A stretch of 11,079 bases of DNA from Pseudomonadota bacterium (GCA_017629415.1 JAGBXG010000380.1:1-11079); one strand, 5' to 3'; shown: positions 1-6,472, counted from the first letter of the stretch. The notes: generated by a model not told the origin, from the letters alone. Program-made: numbers and translations.

Positions 1-25
1 CGTATTTCTCTCAAGGTTTTCATAA

Positions 26-99
26 TCCCGAATAGCTCAGTTGGTTAGAGCGGGTGACTGTTAATCACTAGGTCGGGAGTTCAAGTCTCTCTTCGGGAG
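26..99 (+). tRNA. tRNA-Asn (anticodon GTT)
   Basis: A complete cloverleaf can be folded by eye. The 7-bp acceptor stem pairs 26-32 with 92-98, followed by discriminator G99. The D stem pairs 35-38 with 48-51. The anticodon stem pairs 53-57 with 65-69 (one G-U pair), and its 7-base loop carries GTT at 60-62. The T stem pairs 75-79 with 87-91 (one G-U pair), with T loop TTCAAGT. The anticodon reads Asn codons AAC and AAU. CCA is not encoded, so it must be added after transcription. Confidence 0.96.
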
Positions 100-101
100 T
101 T

Positions 102-132
102 AAAGGCTCAGCAGAAATGCTGAGCCTTTTTT
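102..132 (+). terminator. Rho-independent terminator of tRNA-Asn
   Basis: A perfect 12-bp inverted repeat (102-113 with 118-129) closes on a GAAA tetraloop at 114-117 and runs into a T tract. It starts three bases after the tRNA discriminator, so it most likely ends the tRNA transcript. The A-rich 5' arm could also allow termination from the opposite strand. Confidence 0.9.
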
Positions 133-134
133 CG

Positions 135-208
135 TTTTTAAGCTTGAGTTCATCTTTTTATTTTTAAGCTTGAGTTCATCTTTTTATTTTTAAGCTTGAG
201 TTCACCTT
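135..208. repeat. 26-bp tandem repeat, about 2.8 copies
   Basis: Two identical 26-bp units (135-160, 161-186) and a partial third (187-208, one mismatch at 205) each contain TTTTT, then AAGCTTGAGTTCATC and a T-rich tail. It lies between the tRNA terminator and the pseudouridine synthase gene, so it occupies much of that gene's upstream region. Copy number could vary by slippage. No function is evident. Confidence 0.85.
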
Positions 209-268
209 CTTCTCTGAATAGTTTTTTCCACTGTGGTGATTGGGTGTACGCAAAAAGGAGAAGAATTT

Positions 269-1252
269 GTGATTCAAAATAAACGATATCGCCAGTTTAC
301 GGTTTTAATTAATGAAGACGGGATGCGTCTGGATGAATATTTGTCTTATAAATTGGGACGATTTTCGCGGTCAAAGGCCAGTCAGTGTATTAAATCTGGG
401 GCGGTGAGCATTGAACCGTTCAGGCCGCCTAAACCTGCATTAAAAGTGCATACAGATGATGTGATTGCGTTGGCACAGACGATGTCTGGTGATGTACCGA
501 TGTATGATGAAATTCAAATTCTGGATGAGACAGATGATTTTTGGGTTTTGAACAAACCGGCAGGGATGGCCGTACATCCGACAGCCAATATTTATCATAA
601 TACGGTGACGCGTTTTATTGAGACTGAACTTCATGCATTGCCTTATGTCGTGCATCGGTTGGATAAGGAAACATCCGGAGTTTTGGTGGTGGCTAAAAAT
701 CCGCAGGTATGTAAAGCTTTGGATGCTTTATTTTTGACGCGCGATGTTCGAAAACAATATGAAGCGATTGTTTACAATGCGGGAAGCCGATTTTATCCGG
801 GGGCACGGGAGGAAATTGAAATTCCTTTGGGGTTTGCAGGATGGGTTTTGCCGCGTATTACGATGGGGATTGGTGAGCTTGAGGCGCATACATCAGTAGA
901 ATGTGTTGAAATCAGTGGTGAACTGGCCAAGCTTCGTGTGGAGTTGCATTCGGGGCGGCAACATCAGATTCGTGTGCATTTGGCTTTAACGGGTACGCCG
1001 ATTATAGGCGATAAATTGTATTTCTTTGGGGAACAATTTTACAAAGATTGGCTGGATGGCAAAGATGTTCCGATGTTTACGCCGCACAGGCAGTTGTTGC
1101 ATGCGGCAAAATTGGAGCTGACCTGGCAAGGGCGCGATTATGTCTGGCAGGCTCCTGTACCCGAAGTCATGCATTCTGTTTTTAGAACTCCGATTTTGCC
1201 TTCGATGTTTCCGACTTCTTATGCGGAATTATTTGGGCAAAGGCAGGCATAA
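269..1252 (+). CDS. RluA-family pseudouridine synthase
   Basis: This is a 327-residue protein expected to isomerise specific uridines to pseudouridine in rRNA or tRNA in the cytoplasm. The N-terminus (about residues 10-70) resembles an S4-like RNA-binding segment (GMRLDEYL, then the FSRSKASQCIKSGAV stretch). The RluA catalytic motif HRLD is at about 129-132 within VVHRLDKETSGV, and its Asp is the expected nucleophile. A later conserved block, GRQHQIRVHLALTGTPIIGD, is also present. I chose GTG 269 because AGGAG at 256-260 sits 8 bases upstream. An in-frame GTG at 233 would add 12 residues but has no visible ribosome-binding site. The family is confident; the RNA target (RluA, RluC, RluD or TruC type) cannot be assigned from sequence alone. 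The gene appears monocistronic. Confidence 0.93.
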   Translation: MIQNKRYRQFTVLINEDGMRLDEYLSYKLGRFSRSKASQCIKSGAVSIEPFRPPKPALKVHTDDVIALAQTMSGDVPMYDEIQILDETDDFWVLNKPAGMAVHPTANIYHNTVTRFIETELHALPYVVHRLDKETSGVLVVAKNPQVCKALDALFLTRDVRKQYEAIVYNAGSRFYPGAREEIEIPLGFAGWVLPRITMGIGELEAHTSVECVEISGELAKLRVELHSGRQHQIRVHLALTGTPIIGDKLYFFGEQFYKDWLDGKDVPMFTPHRQLLHAAKLELTWQGRDYVWQAPVPEVMHSVFRTPILPSMFPTSYAELFGQRQA

Positions 1253-1264
1253 GATGTTTGTGGG

Positions 1265-1425
1265 ATTCCAAAGGGGCTTGAGCCCCTTTGGTGGGGTTCG
1301 GGGCAACGCCCCGGCGGGGTTTGGGGCAGAGCCCCATAAGTGTTTGCGCTGCGTATGTCGGGCGTAAGACCGGCATAGCAAGCGCGCGCAAGGCGTATGA
1401 CGTGCGTAGCGCGTCATAGCCGCGC
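1265..1425. repeat. GC-rich palindromic intergenic element, copy A
   Basis: This GC-rich island between two AT-richer genes is built of successive hairpins: a 10-bp stem 1269-1278/1281-1290, a 6-bp stem 1299-1304/1308-1313 and a 5-bp stem 1323-1327/1331-1335. A second half rich in GCGC follows (1340-1425). Parts recur elsewhere in the window in inverted orientation: CAAGGCGTATGACG (1389-1402) reappears reverse-complemented at 10697-10710, and CATAGCCGCGC (1415-1425) at 10672-10682. The hairpin half resembles the reverse complement of 3501-3543. It could also stop transcription from the upstream gene, but no T tract follows the stems. Confidence 0.8.
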
Positions 1426-1504
1426 TGTTATGATGTTATTGTTAATGTCGCTTATCAAAATCTGTTAGAGGATATTGGTTTAATGGTATAGGTATATTTT
1501 GTCG

Positions 1505-1564
1505 CACCTTTGGGTGTTTTCAGTTTGAATTTATCATAGCGCTTTTGCGCCTTTTTTTAAGGAG
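1505..1564 (+). promoter_or_regulatory. Leader hairpins and RBS before the TerC/Alx gene
   Basis: Two short hairpins followed by T runs lie directly upstream of the start codon. The first is CACC/GGTG (1505-1508/1513-1516) followed by TTTT. The second is GCGC-TTTT-GCGC (1539-1550) followed by a T7 run (1552-1558). The Shine-Dalgarno AAGGAG is at 1559-1564, right after the T run. The layout would suit attenuation or RBS masking, but the stems are only 4 bp, so this is weak. I could not recognise the manganese-sensing yybP-ykoY riboswitch known upstream of some alx-type genes. Confidence 0.3.
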
Positions 1565-1572
1565 ACTACCGT

Positions 1573-2655
1573 ATGTCTTTTGTTCCATGGGTAGCATTCC
1601 TGGTCTTGGTTTTTGCATTGCTTGCCCTTGACCTTGGTGTGCTTAACCGCAAAGTGCACGAAATCAGCTCGAAAGAAGCACTCAAATGGACGGCTTTTTG
1701 GATTGGTCTTGCCTTGCTTTTCGGCGTTGGCATTTACTTTATGTATGAGTACCACTGGATGGGCGTTGGGCTGCACGAAGGTGCGGTTGGCGGTGACACC
1801 AAAGGTGCGGATGCTTTGATGCTTTATCTGAGCGGCTATCTTATCGAGAAAGCCCTGTCTCTGGATAACATTGCCGTGATGGCGATGATTTTTGGTTCAT
1901 TTGCGATTCCTTTGAAGTATCAGCATCGTGTGCTGTTTTGGGGCATTTTGGGTGCATTGGTATTCCGTGGCATCATGATTGCGTTTGGCGCGGCAGTCGT
2001 GTCGCAGTGGTCGTGGGTCCTTTATATCTTTGGTGCGGTTCTTATTGGCATGGCCATTCACAGTACGTTTGGTGGCGATGATGATACGGATCCGAAAGAT
2101 AAATGGATCACGAAATTCATGATGAAACACTTCAATTACACGCCGGAAATTACTGGCATGCACTTCTTTGAGAAGATTGATGGCAAAAAGTTTATTACGC
2201 CGCTGCTGGTTGCTCTGGTTGTTATTGAATTTAGCGATATTATCTTTGCAGTGGATTCGATTCCGGCCATTTTTGGTATCACGACGGATCCGTTCATTGT
2301 ATTTACATCGAATATCTTCGCCATTCTGGGCCTTCGTTCGCTGTATTTCGTGTTGGCCAGTATGATTGAGAAATTTGCCGGTCTCAAATATGCGATTGGT
2401 TTCATTCTCGTCTTTGTCGGTGTCAAGCTGCTGATTCCTGCCGGTTATGATATATACAATTATATGAACGAACTTGAAGGTGAAGCTGCATTGCATGCCT
2501 TCCATCTTCCGGTTTGGACGAGCCTTGTCGTTGTCGTGGGCTCTGTGACCGTCGGTATCATTGGCAGTTTGATTTACAACAGCCGTCATCCTGAAGTTGC
2601 AGAAAAAGCCGATGAGGTTGCTGAGAAAGATGCCGAAGAAGTGAAAGAAGCCTAA
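1573..2655 (+). CDS. TerC/Alx-family integral membrane protein (probable metal-ion transporter)
   Basis: This 360-residue polytopic inner-membrane protein of the TerC family resembles the Alx branch, whose members are linked to manganese export and to pH or tellurite phenotypes. Hydrophobic segments recur throughout the protein (for example about 5-25, 40-57, 80-110, 118-165, 208-235, 240-262, 272-290 and 312-335). The family's acidic intramembrane motifs are present: EKALSLDNIAV at about 92-102, and EFSDIIFAVDSIPA at 219-232 with Asp222 and Asp228. An Asp-rich loop (GGDDDTDP) lies near 167-174, and the C-terminal tail (340-360) is strongly charged. The start is supported by AAGGAG 8 bases upstream. 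The gene stands alone and ends at a double terminator. The substrate is inferred from the family, not shown here. Confidence 0.9.
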   Translation: MSFVPWVAFLVLVFALLALDLGVLNRKVHEISSKEALKWTAFWIGLALLFGVGIYFMYEYHWMGVGLHEGAVGGDTKGADALMLYLSGYLIEKALSLDNIAVMAMIFGSFAIPLKYQHRVLFWGILGALVFRGIMIAFGAAVVSQWSWVLYIFGAVLIGMAIHSTFGGDDDTDPKDKWITKFMMKHFNYTPEITGMHFFEKIDGKKFITPLLVALVVIEFSDIIFAVDSIPAIFGITTDPFIVFTSNIFAILGLRSLYFVLASMIEKFAGLKYAIGFILVFVGVKLLIPAGYDIYNYMNELEGEAALHAFHLPVWTSLVVVVGSVTVGIIGSLIYNSRHPEVAEKADEVAEKDAEEVKEA

Positions 2656-2709
2656 TTGGGATATATCGGTTTCGCGCTATTGCCCTTCGGTCAATACGCA
2701 CGATTTTGA

Positions 2710-2749
2710 GCCGGGCTATCGGATTTCATCCGATACACCCGGCTTTTTT
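2710..2749 (+). terminator. Rho-independent terminator, first copy
   Basis: Stem GCCGGG (2710-2715) pairs with CCCGGC (2738-2743). Inside it, TATCGGA (2717-2723) pairs with TCCGATA (2729-2735) around a TTTCA loop. A T6 run follows at 2744-2749. It ends the TerC/Alx-family transcript. Confidence 0.92.
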
Positions 2750-2796
2750 GTATTAATTTCGCGCTATTGCCCTTCGGTCAATACGCACGATTTTGA

Positions 2797-2836
2797 GCCG
2801 GGCTATCGGATTTCATCCGATACACCCGGCTTTTTT
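2797..2836 (+). terminator. Rho-independent terminator, second copy
   Basis: This is base-for-base the same hairpin and T6 tract as the one 87 bp upstream. It provides a second stop before the promoter of the Cys-rich secreted protein gene. Confidence 0.92.
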
Positions 2837-2852
2837 GTGTGTATTTGAGGCA

Positions 2853-2882
2853 TTGTTTATGCATAAAAATAAATGATATGAT
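2853..2882 (+). promoter_or_regulatory. Possible sigma70-type promoter for the Cys-rich protein gene
   Basis: TTGTTT (2853-2858) and TATGAT (2877-2882) are separated by 18 bp, in an AT-rich stretch right after the double terminator and about 45 bp before the start codon. The upstream terminators make an independent promoter here necessary. The exact boxes are a guess by consensus. Confidence 0.4.
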
Positions 2883-2928
2883 ATCTTTGTTTTTTAAGCT
2901 TGTGCGACAATTTCTGATGGAGGTTATG

Positions 2929-3435
2929 ATGAAACGTATTTTAGGATTAGGTTTTGTGCTTTGTTGTGCTTTGGCTTTGCCGGTTCAGGCATTTGCAGAT
3001 GGCAAATGCTACAGCAATAGTGATTGCGGCAATGGCGTAGCTTGTCACAGCGGTGTTTGTGCAACGGCTGCCGGCGGTAAATGTTACAGCAGCAAAGACT
3101 GTGGACCTGGTGTAGCTTGTCACAGCGGCAAATGTGCCACAGCTCCCGACGGTAAATGCTACAGCAACAGCGATTGCGGCGGAGCTAAATGTCACAGTGG
3201 CAAATGTTCAAGCGGTGGCGGCAAGTGTTACAGCAGCAGTGATTGTGGCAATGGCGTGGCCTGTCACAGCGGCGTTTGTGCCACAGCAGCTGGTGGCAAA
3301 TGCTACAGCAACAAAGATTGTGGACCTGGTGTAGCTTGTCACAGCGGCAAATGTGCCACAGCTCCCGATGGCAAGTGCTATAGCGACAACGATTGCGGCG
3401 GCGCCAAATGTCGCAGTGGCAAATGTTCGACTTAA
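2929..3435 (+). CDS. Secreted Cys-rich repeat protein (six four-Cys modules)
   Basis: This is a 168-residue exported protein of unknown function. Residues 1-23 form a signal peptide (MKR, a hydrophobic core, then VQAFA before Asp24). The cut looks like signal peptidase I; the Cys pair in the core lacks a lipobox context. The mature part is six modules at about 25-49, 50-74, 75-97, 98-122, 123-147 and 148-168. Modules 1, 2, 4 and 5 follow C-x5-C-x5-C-x4-C; modules 3 and 6 have x4 in the middle. Recurrent blocks are GKCYS, DCG and CHSGxC. Modules 1-3 are repeated as 4-6. The 24 Cys in about 145 mature residues suggest two disulfides per module after export. I chose ATG 2929 because GGAGG (2919-2923) sits 5 bases upstream and the signal peptide starts there; ATG 2926 is too close to it. 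Similar DC...C..G.C modules are frequent in secreted proteins of Myxococcota. Metal binding or adhesion is speculation. Confidence 0.85.
   Translation: MKRILGLGFVLCCALALPVQAFADGKCYSNSDCGNGVACHSGVCATAAGGKCYSSKDCGPGVACHSGKCATAPDGKCYSNSDCGGAKCHSGKCSSGGGKCYSSSDCGNGVACHSGVCATAAGGKCYSNKDCGPGVACHSGKCATAPDGKCYSDNDCGGAKCRSGKCST
3001..3432 (+). repeat. 219-bp internal coding duplication
   Basis: Positions 3001-3219 (three modules) are repeated as 3220-3432. The amino-acid order of module types is kept (the ATAAG, ATAPD and GGAKC modules in that order), while the DNA has diverged mainly at third codon positions, for example GGCAAATGC against GGCAAGTGT. Each half is itself made of 75, 75 and 69 bp sub-repeats. 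This indicates at least two rounds of duplication. Confidence 0.88.
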
Positions 3436-3440
3436 TTTTT

Positions 3441-3589
3441 GGGGGGGCTTTGCCCCAAACCTCGCTGGGGCTCTGCCTACGGTGTACGCAAAGTTCTTTT
3501 GGGGGCTCTGCCCCAAACCCCGCCAAGGGGCTGAGCCCCTTGGAACCTGCAATGGATTTGATGTTTTTGTGAATGAGCCCCTTGGAACC
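3441..3589. repeat. GC-rich palindromic intergenic element, copy B
   Basis: Hairpins are GGGGC-TTT-GCCCC (3444-3456), GGGGC-TCT-GCCCC (3502-3514) and a 9-bp stem 3523-3531/3535-3543 with loop TGA. Read on the minus strand, 3501-3543 closely resembles the hairpin half of the element at 1269-1335, so this copy is inverted relative to it. A 15-bp block, GAGCCCCTTGGAACC, occurs at 3533-3547 and again at 3575-3589. The open frames crossing this region are low-complexity translations of the repeat, not genes. Confidence 0.78.
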
Positions 3590-3615
3590 CACCATGGGGA
3601 CTTACGATTTTTGTA

Positions 3616-3645
3616 AGTAAACTCATCTGTGTTTACTAACTTTTT
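3616..3645 (+). terminator. Probable terminator for the Cys-rich protein gene
   Basis: A 7-bp stem AGTAAAC/GTTTACT (3616-3622/3631-3637) with an 8-base loop is followed by AAC and a T5 run (3641-3645). It lies about 180 bp after the stop codon, beyond the GC-rich element. The stem is AT-rich and would be modest in strength. Confidence 0.45.
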
Positions 3646-3677
3646 GGGGCGGGATAGGACTCGCTGAGCGTATCAAT

Positions 3678-3709
3678 AAAAAAAACGCGGCTTGAAGGCC
3701 GCGTTTTTT
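3678..3709 (-). terminator. Bidirectional terminator between convergent genes
   Basis: An A8 run (3678-3685) precedes a CGCGGC/GCCGCG stem (3686-3691/3698-3703) with a 6-base loop, and T6 follows (3704-3709). On the minus strand this is a stem plus T8 located 19 bp past the stop codon of the outer-membrane protein gene. It can also act on plus-strand transcripts. Confidence 0.9.
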
Positions 3710-3727
3710 GTAGATGACACGATGGGA

Positions 3728-4837
3728 TTATTTGAAGACGTCGAAACCGAGGTTGAAGAGCAAGGTGTTGGTGATTTGCCAATCGGTGGTAACGAACGGA
3801 GCAAGTTTTGCGGTCAAGGTGTAATCGAGGCTTGCCCATGAAGCCATTTTTACGCTGATTTTTGCAGCGATATCGGAGTGGATGAGGGAAGCACCGTCGA
3901 GGCCGTGGTCATCGTCGATGGCGCAAGGATAGTAGAGGCTACCGGAGAGTGACCAGTTGACATAGCCAACGAAAACGCCGCTGAGTTCGATTTCCCCTTC
4001 GACACCGACAGAGTTTGTGTCGACGAGTTGGATGACATCATAGAAAGCGTCGTCGTCATCATCATCGAATGAAACATAACCGCCATCGGCGATGAGGTGC
4101 TGACCGGCGGCACCGACTTTGATGGAGACATTAAGCATTTCGTGGTTGTACGGATTGAAGAAGAAACCGACGGATTCGGAGAGGACGAGGGGTTCGCCAG
4201 CACTGGAGAGTTTGATGGCTTCTTGAGCTTTCAGAGCTTGCGTGCGAGCAAGTTTTGAGTCGTCTTTTTCGTCAATCTTTGTGCCGGCGTTGTAATAACG
4301 CACGGTGGTGTCTTCGTCAGAAACATAATAGCCTGGGAAGAGTGAAGTTTGGAGACGGAAGCGGATGAAGGGACCGACCCATTCTGCATTGGGGATACGG
4401 AAGAGTCCGAGGGTTTGGAAATCGAATTTATCCGTGGATTTGAGGAAGCTGTCGATGCTGGGTGTTTTGGTCTGTTGATGTTCGACATCGAGTTTATTTT
4501 GCCATTCAAAATTTTTGTAGACGCCGTCGATGCCGCCTTTGATGTAGAGGCCGAATGTGAAGGCGGTACCATCGGTCACGCCGTCAACATCTTTGTTGTA
4601 GTTTAAAGCGGCGGAACCGCCAAGGCGCAGTTTGGGGTACCAGCCTGTTTCGCGTTTCATGCCTTCTTTAATGGCTTTTTCGGCTTCTTCGTCGCCGGTC
4701 ACTTTGCGTTCGCTTTCGATAGCGATGGTTTTGTCGCCCTGGCTCAGTGAATTATCTTGTGCCATTGCCATGGATGAAAATGTTCCGAAGAGGAACAGTG
4801 TGCTGAGCAACAGTGTCCAACGTTTAAAGTTAAGCAT
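3728..4837 (-). CDS. Putative outer-membrane beta-barrel protein, function unknown
   Basis: This is a 369-residue exported protein. Residues 1-26 form a signal peptide (Lys/Arg start, LLLSTLFLF core, AMA before Gln27). A short charged helix-like stretch (about 30-62) is followed by alternating polar/hydrophobic strands to the C-terminus. Examples are LRLGGSAALNYN, AFTFGLYIKGGIDG, FIRFRLQTSLF and NTLLFNLGFDVFK. This pattern, with few long hydrophobic helices, fits an outer-membrane barrel, although the last residue is Lys rather than the usual aromatic. A run of six Asp sits at about 258-263 in a presumed loop and might bind divalent cations. The start at 4837 is chosen because AAAGGAG lies 5 bases upstream and the signal peptide begins there; an upstream in-frame start at 4936 would run through the promoter. 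I do not recognise the family. Confidence 0.78.
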   Translation of the reverse strand: MLNFKRWTLLLSTLFLFGTFSSMAMAQDNSLSQGDKTIAIESERKVTGDEEAEKAIKEGMKRETGWYPKLRLGGSAALNYNKDVDGVTDGTAFTFGLYIKGGIDGVYKNFEWQNKLDVEHQQTKTPSIDSFLKSTDKFDFQTLGLFRIPNAEWVGPFIRFRLQTSLFPGYYVSDEDTTVRYYNAGTKIDEKDDSKLARTQALKAQEAIKLSSAGEPLVLSESVGFFFNPYNHEMLNVSIKVGAAGQHLIADGGYVSFDDDDDDAFYDVIQLVDTNSVGVEGEIELSGVFVGYVNWSLSGSLYYPCAIDDDHGLDGASLIHSDIAAKISVKMASWASLDYTLTAKLAPFVTTDWQITNTLLFNLGFDVFK

Positions 4838-4926
4838 ACTTTCTCCTTTGATAAATGTTTTCCCTATTTGGGAACGAAATCTGAGTGGGCGGATGTGGTT
4901 TTGGGGCCCACACATAAAACATGGGT

Positions 4927-4955
4927 ATTTTACCACTACGCATGGGAATGATCAA
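4927..4955 (-). promoter_or_regulatory. Probable promoter for the outer-membrane protein gene
   Basis: On the minus strand, TTGATC (complement of 4950-4955) and TAAAAT (complement of 4927-4932) are separated by 17 bp. This would start transcription near 4920 and give an untranslated leader of about 80 bases. Confidence 0.55.
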
Positions 4956-5182
4956 ATTGAGACGTTAGTGGGTTATGGGTTTTGTTTTTGAATGAGGAGT
5001 GATTTAAGAGGTTTCATAGTGTGGAGGGAATGGGGTTTATGGAAATGTGGGGTTGAGATTTTTTGTGTTGTGTTCTGTGCTTGAAACACTATTAAAAACG
5101 CATTAAAGGACAAGATTTATTCGATATGGTTTGGGCCATATTTTAAGCCTATTTTTTGGATTTTATTTTCTGAACGTGTTCC
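4956..5182. other. Divergent intergenic region upstream of the lolC/E-tatBC cluster
   Basis: No gene is visible here. The plus-strand operon promoter must lie in it or close by. TTGAAA at 5081-5086 followed 17 bp later by TAAAGG (5104-5109) is one weak candidate. An inverted repeat ATATGG-TTTGGG-CCATAT (5124-5129/5136-5141) lies about 40 bp before the start codon and may be an operator or a leader hairpin. GAACGTGTTC, a perfect palindrome at 5173-5182 region, abuts the start codon where a Shine-Dalgarno would be expected. Confidence 0.4.
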
Positions 5183-6469
5183 ATGTTTGAGTATTTTGTA
5201 GGTCTTCGTTATCTGTTGAACAGAGCGCGAGTGAGTTTATCTATCATTTCTTTGATTTCCATTTGCGGTGTTTTTTTAGGTGTGACGGCGTTGGTGTCAG
5301 TCATTTCTGTGGCAAGTGGTTTTGAGGATGTTTTTCGTGACAAAGTATTGGGGGTGAACAGTCATGTGCTTGTGATGACATACAAGCAGGATGATTTTCG
5401 AGAGTATCGTGATGTTCAGCAGACCTTGGAGGATTATTCGAGTGAAATTTTAGAGACAGCACCTTTTATATTTCACGAGATGATGATCGCCATTGGTTCG
5501 AAGGTTTCAGGCATTTTGATCAAGGGTGTGGAGCCTGAGACGATGATGGGGGTGAGTGATTTAGCCAAATATATTATTGCTGAGGATGATACGGCTCGTG
5601 CAGCTTTACTTGAGGAGTTGCACTATTCGCCTGAAGCTCATGGTGAAGTGCCTCCGGTGATTATTGGCCGTGTGCTTGCAGAAAAGCTGAAAGCCAAAAT
5701 TGGTGATGAAGTTCGCGTAATATCGCCGCGCCGCGGTGTTGTTGGTGAGCACCAATATGGTCCGAGTCAGATGGAGCCGACGCAGAAGCGATTTAGAATT
5801 ATCGCGTTTTATGATTCTGGATTTTATGATTATGACAATCGTCTTTTGATATGTGATTATAAGGCATTACAAGAGTTTTTTAATCTTGATGATGTGGTGA
5901 CAGGTGTTGAAGTTCGTGTGAAAGACATTAACAAGACAGGCGAGCTTCGGGATGCCGTAACACCGATATTGAACAGCAATCCAGGTCTTGATCGTTATAA
6001 GGTGATTGACTGGCAGGATTTAAATCGGAGTTTATTTACGAGTCTTCATCTTCAGAAGGTGACGCTGAGCATTATCATGCTTTTCATCGTGATCGTTGCG
6101 AGTTTTAATATTGTGGGTACGTTGATCATGATGGTTTTGGACAAGCAGCGTGATATTTCGATCATGAAGTCGATGGGGGCGAGCGATGGCATGATCATGC
6201 GGACTTTTATTTATCAGGGGATGTTTATTGGCGGTATTGGTACAGTTCTTGGACTTTTAGGGGGGCTTTTAGTATGTTATTTGTTGACCTTGTATGAGTT
6301 TGAATTGGATGCCACGGTTTATCTCATCAGTTCATTGCCAGTGAAATTGGATCCATCTGTATTTGCGATGGTGGGGATATCGACGATGTTTATCAGTTTT
6401 CTGGCGACGCTATATCCTTCTTGGTGGGCGACTCAGCTGTCTCCGGTTGAAGGCTTGAGATACGAGTAG
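5183..6469 (+). CDS. lolC: LolC/LolE-family lipoprotein-releasing ABC permease
   Basis: This 428-residue inner-membrane permease belongs to the family that extracts lipoproteins from the inner membrane and passes them to the periplasmic chaperone LolA, powered by the ATPase LolD. The architecture is a first membrane helix at about 18-45, ending in the family-typical VASGFEDVFRDKVLG block. A large periplasmic MacB-like domain follows (about 46-285), then an FtsX-type region with helices at about 292-318, 342-370 and 392-412. The coupling segment LDKQRDISIMKSMGASDG (319-336) would contact the ATPase. The C-terminus LYPSWWATQLSPVEGLRYE is characteristic. The start is fixed by homology (FEYFVGLRYL opening), because no clear Shine-Dalgarno precedes it. 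LolC and LolE cannot be told apart here; a single-permease (LolF-like) system is possible. No LolD gene follows; TatB starts 3 bp downstream. Confidence 0.9.
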   Translation: MFEYFVGLRYLLNRARVSLSIISLISICGVFLGVTALVSVISVASGFEDVFRDKVLGVNSHVLVMTYKQDDFREYRDVQQTLEDYSSEILETAPFIFHEMMIAIGSKVSGILIKGVEPETMMGVSDLAKYIIAEDDTARAALLEELHYSPEAHGEVPPVIIGRVLAEKLKAKIGDEVRVISPRRGVVGEHQYGPSQMEPTQKRFRIIAFYDSGFYDYDNRLLICDYKALQEFFNLDDVVTGVEVRVKDINKTGELRDAVTPILNSNPGLDRYKVIDWQDLNRSLFTSLHLQKVTLSIIMLFIVIVASFNIVGTLIMMVLDKQRDISIMKSMGASDGMIMRTFIYQGMFIGGIGTVLGLLGGLLVCYLLTLYEFELDATVYLISSLPVKLDPSVFAMVGISTMFISFLATLYPSWWATQLSPVEGLRYE

Positions 6470-6472
6470 TAC

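Larger units (their letters stand above)
2670..2838. repeat. Perfect tandem duplication of an 82-bp terminator module
   Basis: Two copies (2670-2751 and 2757-2838) are identical over 82 bp and separated by 5 bp (period 87). Each contains a small hairpin (ATTG-CCC-TTC-GG-CAAT type, one mismatch) followed by a long terminator hairpin. Absence of any substitution implies a recent duplication or active homogenisation. Confidence 0.93.

Noticed and set aside
135..208. CRISPR array
   Set aside because: The 26-bp units are directly tandem with no unique spacers and there are no cas genes.
1140..1417. Several small open frames rich in Pro, Arg and Cys across the first GC-rich island
   Set aside because: They are translations of the palindromic repeat in different frames; similar peptides appear from the copies at 3441-3589 and 10617-10765.
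1426..1572. A yybP-ykoY (manganese) riboswitch upstream of the TerC/Alx gene
   Set aside because: The conserved core sequences of that class could not be found; only short hairpins are present.
1897..2589. Long open frame (230 codons) on the minus strand opposite the TerC/Alx gene
   Set aside because: It has no membrane or domain pattern, no ribosome-binding site, and a composition rich in Asn, Arg and Lys as expected for the mirror of a membrane-protein gene. The plus strand gene is unambiguous.
3185..3616. Open frames overlapping the Cys-rich gene and the GC-rich element on both strands
   Set aside because: The repetitive gene produces long shadow frames; the plus-strand frame with signal peptide and RBS explains the region.
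5173..5182. LexA-type SOS box at GAACGTGTTC
   Set aside because: The spacing between the half-sites (2 bases) does not fit the known GAAC-N4-GTTC or GTTC-N7-GTTC boxes.
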